A stretch of DNA of 27,204 bases from an uncultured Candidatus Saccharibacteria bacterium (GTDB taxonomy: Bacteria > Patescibacteriota > Saccharimonadia > Saccharimonadales > Saccharimonadaceae). Positions 22,340 through 27,204 of this stretch are shown here, piece after piece. The notes below the pieces were generated by a model. It had not been told where the DNA came from, made no database searches, and was given only the letters and a program-made list of their open reading frames with translations. A program made the position numbers and the translations under genes. The DNA is taken from positions 1-27,204 of the forward strand of contig CAMHRH010000001.1 of the NCBI GenBank assembly GCA_946187605.1. The letters run 5' to 3'. How positions within the stretch are numbered: the stretch's first letter is position 1; every line of letters begins with the position of its first letter.

Positions 22340-22503
22340 CGAGCGCATTGCGCACTTTGTTTCCAAAGTAGAAACTAGCTCCACCGAATATATTCTTTCT
22401 ATCTGTAAAATAACATTATTTCCCAGCAACCACCATTATCACGGATAATTTACACTTTTAACTATGCAAGCTGATATATTTATCATCCTTAGTCTAACAG
22501 ATG

Positions 22504-22509
22504 TATAAT
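22504..22509 (+). promoter_or_regulatory. -10 box of the glycan-decoration operon
   Basis: TATAAT about 53 bases before the first ATG. No clear -35. The stretch 22340-22500 holds nothing else that I can support. Confidence 0.45.
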
Positions 22510-22562
22510 AGCTAAAAGAACCATTATTGAAACTAACCCACGGGCTAACAAAAAGGAAAGAG

Positions 22563-23621
22563 ATGTATTATTTAAACCCACGACTAGTCAATCTTGAACG
22601 CATATTCGACCAGAATGAACGTAGTAGCTATCTGCGCCTCGATCTAAACGAAAACCCAGGAGGCCTCCCAAAAACGATTATTGATGATGCGCTATCCGAA
22701 ATCACTCCAGAACTAGTCGCGGAATATCCAGAGACTGCACATTTTACAAAAGTATTAGCAAAACATATCAAAGCTACACCGCAAAACATTTGCCTGACTA
22801 ACGGCTCCGCCGAAGCTATTCGCTATGTCATTGAAGCCTATACAGGCGAGAATGGCAAGATTATTGGCGTAGTGCCATCATACTTCATGTTCCAAGTCTA
22901 TTCCGAAATGTATGGCCGCAACTTCGTAAAAGTGCCGTATTCAGATTCTCTCGATATGAATATTGACGACATCCTTAAAGAGATGACTGACGACGCCCAA
23001 CTTCTCATTCTACTAAACCCAAACAACCCTATGGGCAACGTTTATAGCGACGAAGAAGTAGCTAAGCTAATTGAACGAGCACAGGAAAAGCAAATCACAG
23101 TCCTCATTGACGAAGCATACCACTATTTCTATCCAAAAACTTTCATTAACTACGCCCTAAGCAATAAAAACGTCTTTGTTACTCGAACATTCTCTAAACT
23201 GTTTTCAATGGCAGGATGCCGCTTAGGCTATGTAGTCGGCCAGCCAGAAAGCGTTGCAATGGTTCAAAAACTAACAACTCCACATAACACTAATGTCTTT
23301 GCTCTCAAAATTGCAGAAAAAGTACTAACAACAAACGGAACACTAGATACACTCATAGATAACTTTAATCAAGGACGAGCCTATCTCATAAACTGGCTAG
23401 ATTTGAATAACTACAAGCATGCAGGCTCTGCCGGTAACTTTATATTTATTCAGCCAAAGACCGATGCCGAAAAGCTTGTAGAGCACATGAAAAGCGAGAA
23501 AAAAATTCTTATTAAAAGCTATCCTAATGTCGGAAAACTAGGAGACTGCCTTCGCGTGTCAATCGGCGAACAGACGTTTATGGAACAATTCACTAAAGCT
23601 CTTCTTGAATTAGATAAATAA
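22563..23621 (+). CDS. HisC-like PLP aminotransferase (class I/II fold)
   Basis: The protein resembles histidinol-phosphate aminotransferase and threonine-phosphate decarboxylase. The ATG at 22563 is chosen for AAAGGA six bases upstream; an upstream TTG in frame has none. In the 352-residue form it shows LDLNENPGGLP near the N-terminus, TNGSAEAIRYV, LLNPNNPMG, LIDEAYHYFYP (Asp183) and TRTFSKLFSMAGCRLGY with PLP-binding Lys212 and phosphate-binding Arg220. No other histidine genes are nearby. It is followed 19 bases later by a cytidylyltransferase fusion, then licD and a flippase, so I infer that it makes an amino compound for glycan decoration rather than histidine. Confidence 0.88.
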   Translation: MYYLNPRLVNLERIFDQNERSSYLRLDLNENPGGLPKTIIDDALSEITPELVAEYPETAHFTKVLAKHIKATPQNICLTNGSAEAIRYVIEAYTGENGKIIGVVPSYFMFQVYSEMYGRNFVKVPYSDSLDMNIDDILKEMTDDAQLLILLNPNNPMGNVYSDEEVAKLIERAQEKQITVLIDEAYHYFYPKTFINYALSNKNVFVTRTFSKLFSMAGCRLGYVVGQPESVAMVQKLTTPHNTNVFALKIAEKVLTTNGTLDTLIDNFNQGRAYLINWLDLNNYKHAGSAGNFIFIQPKTDAEKLVEHMKSEKKILIKSYPNVGKLGDCLRVSIGEQTFMEQFTKALLELDK

Positions 23622-23640
23622 TCTCTAAAAGGAAACCGCC

Positions 23641-24957
23641 ATGAAAAAAGTAATCACCTACGGCTCTTTCGATTTATTCCATTTTGGCCATCAACGATTG
23701 CTAGAGCGAGCAAAAGCTCTAGGCGACTATCTCATCGTTGGTGTAACTAGCGACGACTACGATCGCACTCGCGGAAAAATCAATGCATCACAATCCATCG
23801 CAGAACGTATTGCATCCGTAAAAGCTACCGGCCTCGCAGATGAAATTATCATCGAAGAATACGACGGCCAAAAAATCGACGACATCAAACGCTATAACGT
23901 AGACATCTTTACGGTCGGCGACGATTGGAAAGGACAATTCGATTATCTAGACAAATACTGCAAAGTCATATACCTCGAAAGAACAAAAGGCATATCGAGC
24001 ACAGAAATTCGTTCAGAAAACCGCAATACGAACCTTGGCATCATCGGCGATTCAATTCCGTTTTTCAAAAGAATATTAAATGAAGCAAAATTCGTAAATG
24101 GCATTAATATTACGAGTATTTATTGCGAAAAAAGCACGTCGCTAAAGCAAGAAAAAAATTTAGAGTTAAAGAGCTATGTAAATTTCGAAGACTTACTTAA
24201 AAATGTCGATTCGGTCTATATTAAAAGCAGTTACCAAACGCGCTACAAATATATCAAGGGGGCGCTTCAGGCAAAAAAACATGTCCTATACGAATCTCCA
24301 GCTTGTCTAGACTCTAAAGAATTTGAGGAACTCACCTCTTTGGCAAAGGCCAACAACTGTATTCTAATGGAAGCTATCCGCACAGCGTATTCTACCGCAT
24401 ATAAGCGTCTTTCATTACTTGCAGAAATTGGCAAAATCGGTGAAATCCTATCCATCGACACAACATGTACAAATATGAAAAGAAATGATCCGGAAGTATT
24501 CGCTAGTATGTATGAATGGGGGCCAAACGCACTATTACCGATCTTCCAAATCTTAGGAGTAGATTATAAAAAAAGAGAAATCATCTCCAGAACAAGCAAG
24601 GAGCAGGATATTTTCTCGCGCATAAATTTTATTTATCCTCACGCCACCGCTAGCGCGACCGTAGCCGAAGGCGCTAAATCAGAAGGAGAGCTCATAATCA
24701 CTGGCACAAAAGCTTACATTTACGTACCAGCACCATGGTGGAAAACTGAGTATTTTGAGCTACGCTATGAAGATCAGACTAAAAACAAACGCTACTACTA
24801 TCAATTAGAAGGCGAAGGAATCAGATACGAACTAGTTGAGTTTCTACAAGCAATCAAGGACGAAAAAGACAACCCAAGAATAGAGAAGCAAGTTAGCGCT
24901 GAAATCTGCAAGGTCATGAATGCCTTCAAAAACAGAGAAGATTTAGTAGAAATATAG
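23641..24957 (+). CDS. TagD-like cytidylyltransferase fused to a Gfo/Idh/MocA-like module
   Basis: Residues 1 to about 130 are a glycerol-3-phosphate cytidylyltransferase-type domain: YGSFDLFHFGHQRLL with HxGH at 14-17, and RTKGISSTEIR at 115-125. It would activate a phosphorylated small molecule with CTP. From 132 on the protein follows the Gfo/Idh/MocA oxidoreductase pattern (LGIIGDSI, VDSVYIKSS, ALQAKKHVLYESPACL, LMEAIRTAY). The glycine-rich loop is degenerate and the EKP catalytic lysine is replaced by Ser220 (ESP), so dehydrogenase activity is doubtful. The ATG has AAAGGA upstream. Domain identities are well supported; the substrate is inferred from neighbours. Confidence 0.87.
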   Translation: MKKVITYGSFDLFHFGHQRLLERAKALGDYLIVGVTSDDYDRTRGKINASQSIAERIASVKATGLADEIIIEEYDGQKIDDIKRYNVDIFTVGDDWKGQFDYLDKYCKVIYLERTKGISSTEIRSENRNTNLGIIGDSIPFFKRILNEAKFVNGINITSIYCEKSTSLKQEKNLELKSYVNFEDLLKNVDSVYIKSSYQTRYKYIKGALQAKKHVLYESPACLDSKEFEELTSLAKANNCILMEAIRTAYSTAYKRLSLLAEIGKIGEILSIDTTCTNMKRNDPEVFASMYEWGPNALLPIFQILGVDYKKREIISRTSKEQDIFSRINFIYPHATASATVAEGAKSEGELIITGTKAYIYVPAPWWKTEYFELRYEDQTKNKRYYYQLEGEGIRYELVEFLQAIKDEKDNPRIEKQVSAEICKVMNAFKNREDLVEI

Positions 24958-24966
24958 AGAATAAGC

Positions 24967-24972
24967 TATAAT
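24967..24972 (+). promoter_or_regulatory. Internal -10 box before licD
   Basis: TATAAT seven bases before the licD ATG, the same leaderless geometry as at tsaD. It may give licD and the flippase extra transcription; the -35 is poor. Confidence 0.4.
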
Positions 24973-24979
24973 TAAAGAT

Positions 24980-25804
24980 ATGTCTAATCCAGAGACACTC
25001 AAGAAAATGAGCGACAAAGAACTGAAGTCTAAGCTCGTAGAAGTACTTGGCTTTTTTGATAAAATTTGCGTTAAGAACAAAATCCAATACAGCCTTATCG
25101 GAGGCTCACTGATTGGCGCAATTCGCCACAAGGGCATTATTCCTTGGGACGATGATATTGATGTCATCATGACACCGAAGGAACTCAAAAAGCTCAAAGC
25201 TGCCCTCAAAAAAGAGAATAACCCTAAATACAAACTCCTGGAGCCAAACAAGGATGGCTGTTACTATTCATTCCCAAAACTAGTTTCCACAGATACCATC
25301 GTAGATGAGTTTCAGCAAAAAGAAATACCCAACTATGGTGTATATGTAGATATTTTCACTTACCACTACATTAGCGGGGATAAAAAAGCTCAAGATATTT
25401 TCTGGAAGAAATATTGCAGATATCACACAGGCATCTACACGACAAACGCAAAGCACAGCGCATGGCCGCGAAACCCAAAGTACAGATTCAAATACATTTG
25501 GTACAACTATTTCGCTAAAGCAAACTATACCGAAAAGATGATAAATCTTTTCGATTCGCTCCCAAAAGACGATACTGGATTTTTAGTCTCTAGCGACCCT
25601 ACTTACGGGCTAGAGCACGACATCATTCCGTCTGAGTGGATAAAGGATTTCATAAGAGTTCCGTTCGAGAATATCGAAGCTTCCATCTATAAAAAATACG
25701 ATGACGTCTTGCGCATAGTTTTTGGCGACTACATGCAACTTCCGCCGAAAGAAAAACAAGTCACCCATCACACCTATAATGCCTACTACAAGATTAAGAA
25801 ATAA
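24980..25804 (+). CDS. LicD-family phosphotransferase
   Basis: LicD proteins move phosphocholine or similar groups from a CDP carrier to glycans. The 274-residue protein has the signature IGGSLIGAIRHKGIIPWDDD (40-59) with IDVIM after it: the GGS and DDDID (57-61) of the nucleotidyltransferase fold. Further family features include YCRYHTGIY and, near the end, VPFENIEASIYKKYDDVLRIVFGDYMQLPP, the LicD C-terminal block. No choline uptake or kinase genes are in the window, and a cytidylyltransferase gene immediately precedes it, so the donor is probably the CDP compound made by that enzyme. Confidence 0.93.
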   Translation: MSNPETLKKMSDKELKSKLVEVLGFFDKICVKNKIQYSLIGGSLIGAIRHKGIIPWDDDIDVIMTPKELKKLKAALKKENNPKYKLLEPNKDGCYYSFPKLVSTDTIVDEFQQKEIPNYGVYVDIFTYHYISGDKKAQDIFWKKYCRYHTGIYTTNAKHSAWPRNPKYRFKYIWYNYFAKANYTEKMINLFDSLPKDDTGFLVSSDPTYGLEHDIIPSEWIKDFIRVPFENIEASIYKKYDDVLRIVFGDYMQLPPKEKQVTHHTYNAYYKIKK

Positions 25805-27204
25805 TGCGGAAAAATAAATTACCAATCGGCCTTCTCAATACGGCTTCTAGCTTATTATTGCAGTTTGTTACGATCGCAAATGGGTTTATTATCCCACGAA
25901 TCGTGCTCTCCGTCTTCGGTTCCGAAACAAATGGTCTCGTTTCGTCTCTGAGCCAATTCTTAAACTATATTACCTTACTTGAAGGCGGCGTAAACGGCGT
26001 CATTATGGCAAGCCTCTATTCGCCAATCGCTAAAGGCAATCATGCAAAAATTAGCTCAATTGTAAAAACTTCTTCCAGATTCTTTAGGCGCATTTCTATA
26101 ATATTCTTAGTTTATACGGCAGGCCTGTCCGTGTTATATCCGATCCTCAGTCACAGCAGTTTCGACTTTTCCTTCATATGTACACTTACCTTCATTTTGT
26201 CAGTCAAACTCTTCTCGCAATACTGTTTTTCATTGTCCTATCAAAACCTCCTAAACGCCAGCAAACGTGGGTATATTATCTCTTTAAGCAAAATCCTACT
26301 CATCATTCTCGATGTTATCGCAGTTCTAATAATCACTCACATTAATCCAAATATTCACATTTTAGAAATAACCTCAGCTCTAATCTATTTCATTCAACCG
26401 ACTATTTTTAATTTTGCCGTAAAAAAGTATTTTAAATTAGATAAAAATGCGAAGCACGACAATGCCCTTATCAAGAACCGATGGAATGGACTTGCTATCA
26501 ATATTGCGTATTTCATTCATATGAATACTGACATTACTCTCCTAACAATATTCACAGATTTACAGACTGTTTCCGTCTATAGCGTATACGCACTAGTTTC
26601 AAGCGGCTTGTCTAAAATAATCAACTCAATCACCTCCGCAATCTCGCCATCAATCGGAAATCTATATGCATTGGGAGACAAAAAAGAATTAGACAAAAAA
26701 TTCGATCTATATGAATATATAACATTCGTGCTCGTATTCTTATTCTTTAGCGTCGGCATATTGCTCGTTACGCCATTCGTCATGCTTTACACTAACAATA
26801 TTAATGACGCCAACTATTCACAGCCGGTCTTTGGCATCATCCTCCTACTTGCAGAAGCTTTTTATGCTATCAGATCACCATACCTCAACTTAGCTTACGA
26901 TGCTAATAAATTTAAAGAGATATCCAAGTATGCATATATCGAAACCGCACTAAATATCATCATTTCTGTCATTCTGGTATACAAACTAGGGCTAGTCGGA
27001 ATCGCTATAGGCACCCTTGTAGCAATGACCTACAGAACAATTGTGCACGTCTTCTACCTAAAAAAGAAGATCCTCAAGCGCTCCATAGTAAAATTCATAA
27101 AGCGTTTTATGGCATTCTTTACGCCAATTGCGATTGCTGTAGTCAGCCTAGCATTCTTTGCGCCAGTTACAAATAATAGCATTATAGACTGGCTCGTACA
27201 TGCG
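25804..27204 (+). CDS. Wzx-like oligosaccharide flippase (cut by window edge)
   Basis: The ATG overlaps the TAA of licD by one base, and the frame stays open to the last base (467 codons). The N-terminus (PIGLLNTASSLLLQFVTIANGFIIPRIVLSVFGSETNGLVSSLSQF) is that of MATE/MOP-superfamily polysaccharide flippases, and about a dozen hydrophobic helices follow. It would move lipid-linked glycan units across the membrane, consistent with the upstream decoration genes. The C-terminus is outside the window. Confidence 0.88.
   Translation, partial: MRKNKLPIGLLNTASSLLLQFVTIANGFIIPRIVLSVFGSETNGLVSSLSQFLNYITLLEGGVNGVIMASLYSPIAKGNHAKISSIVKTSSRFFRRISIIFLVYTAGLSVLYPILSHSSFDFSFICTLTFILSVKLFSQYCFSLSYQNLLNASKRGYIISLSKILLIILDVIAVLIITHINPNIHILEITSALIYFIQPTIFNFAVKKYFKLDKNAKHDNALIKNRWNGLAINIAYFIHMNTDITLLTIFTDLQTVSVYSVYALVSSGLSKIINSITSAISPSIGNLYALGDKKELDKKFDLYEYITFVLVFLFFSVGILLVTPFVMLYTNNINDANYSQPVFGIILLLAEAFYAIRSPYLNLAYDANKFKEISKYAYIETALNIIISVILVYKLGLVGIAIGTLVAMTYRTIVHVFYLKKKILKRSIVKFIKRFMAFFTPIAIAVVSLAFFAPVTNNSIIDWLVHA

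Noticed and set aside
22563..23621. Histidine biosynthesis gene hisC
   Set aside because: The fold fits, but no other histidine gene is near and it is operonic with cytidylyltransferase, licD and flippase genes, so a HisC-like enzyme for glycan decoration is more likely.

Overview
The window looks like chromosome of a Patescibacteria/CPR bacterium, most likely a Saccharibacterium (TM7). This is inferred from the compact gene set, the mix of Gram-positive-style surface genes (class B sortase, T-antigen-like pilin, FemAB ligase, LicD), many small lineage-specific proteins and start codons placed almost on top of -10 boxes. UGA is used as a normal stop (for example 10421-10423 and 5877-5879), which argues against the UGA-recoding CPR lineages. 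No marker gene fixes the taxonomy.

Layout. 1-711 is the N-terminal part of DNA polymerase III alpha (minus strand). 800-4263 is a minus-strand surface-fibre operon: a 38-residue membrane peptide, a T-antigen-like pilin, a signal-peptidase-like protein that has lost its catalytic residues, a class B sortase and a membrane-anchored InlB/DUF11-like protein. 4398-7975 is a tightly packed minus-strand operon: two membrane proteins of unknown function, a DUF3152 metzincin-like protease, a diacylglycerol-kinase-family lipid kinase and a short TlyA-type methyltransferase. 8058-8645 is an unknown gene.

8796-9128 is the most unusual segment. A consensus promoter is followed by a leaderless mini-ORF and a run of about ten small hairpins, six of them with the same C(TNAC)G loop, ending in an intrinsic terminator. 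A tRNA-Ser(GGA) converges on it. 9419-11649 encodes a MacB-type ABC exporter pair with a lysine-rich tail on the ATPase. 11719-13719 is a 666-residue repeat and coiled-coil protein. tsaD, a FemAB ligase, a DegT-family aminotransferase and a transposase-like fragment follow.

17371-17800 is non-coding. It holds a promoter, long-range pairing, a parS-like palindrome and a 13-base repeat, and leads into valS. After valS come two unknown genes, each behind a TTGACA-N17 promoter, then a HIT protein with no normal start codon and tRNA-Ser(CGA).

22563-27204 is a plus-strand glycan-decoration operon: HisC-like aminotransferase, cytidylyltransferase fused to a degenerate Gfo/Idh/MocA module, LicD transferase, and a flippase cut by the window edge. 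Together these suggest synthesis of a CDP-activated small phospho-compound, its transfer to a glycan, and export. With the pilus operon and FemAB, much of the window concerns the cell surface, as expected for an epibiont.
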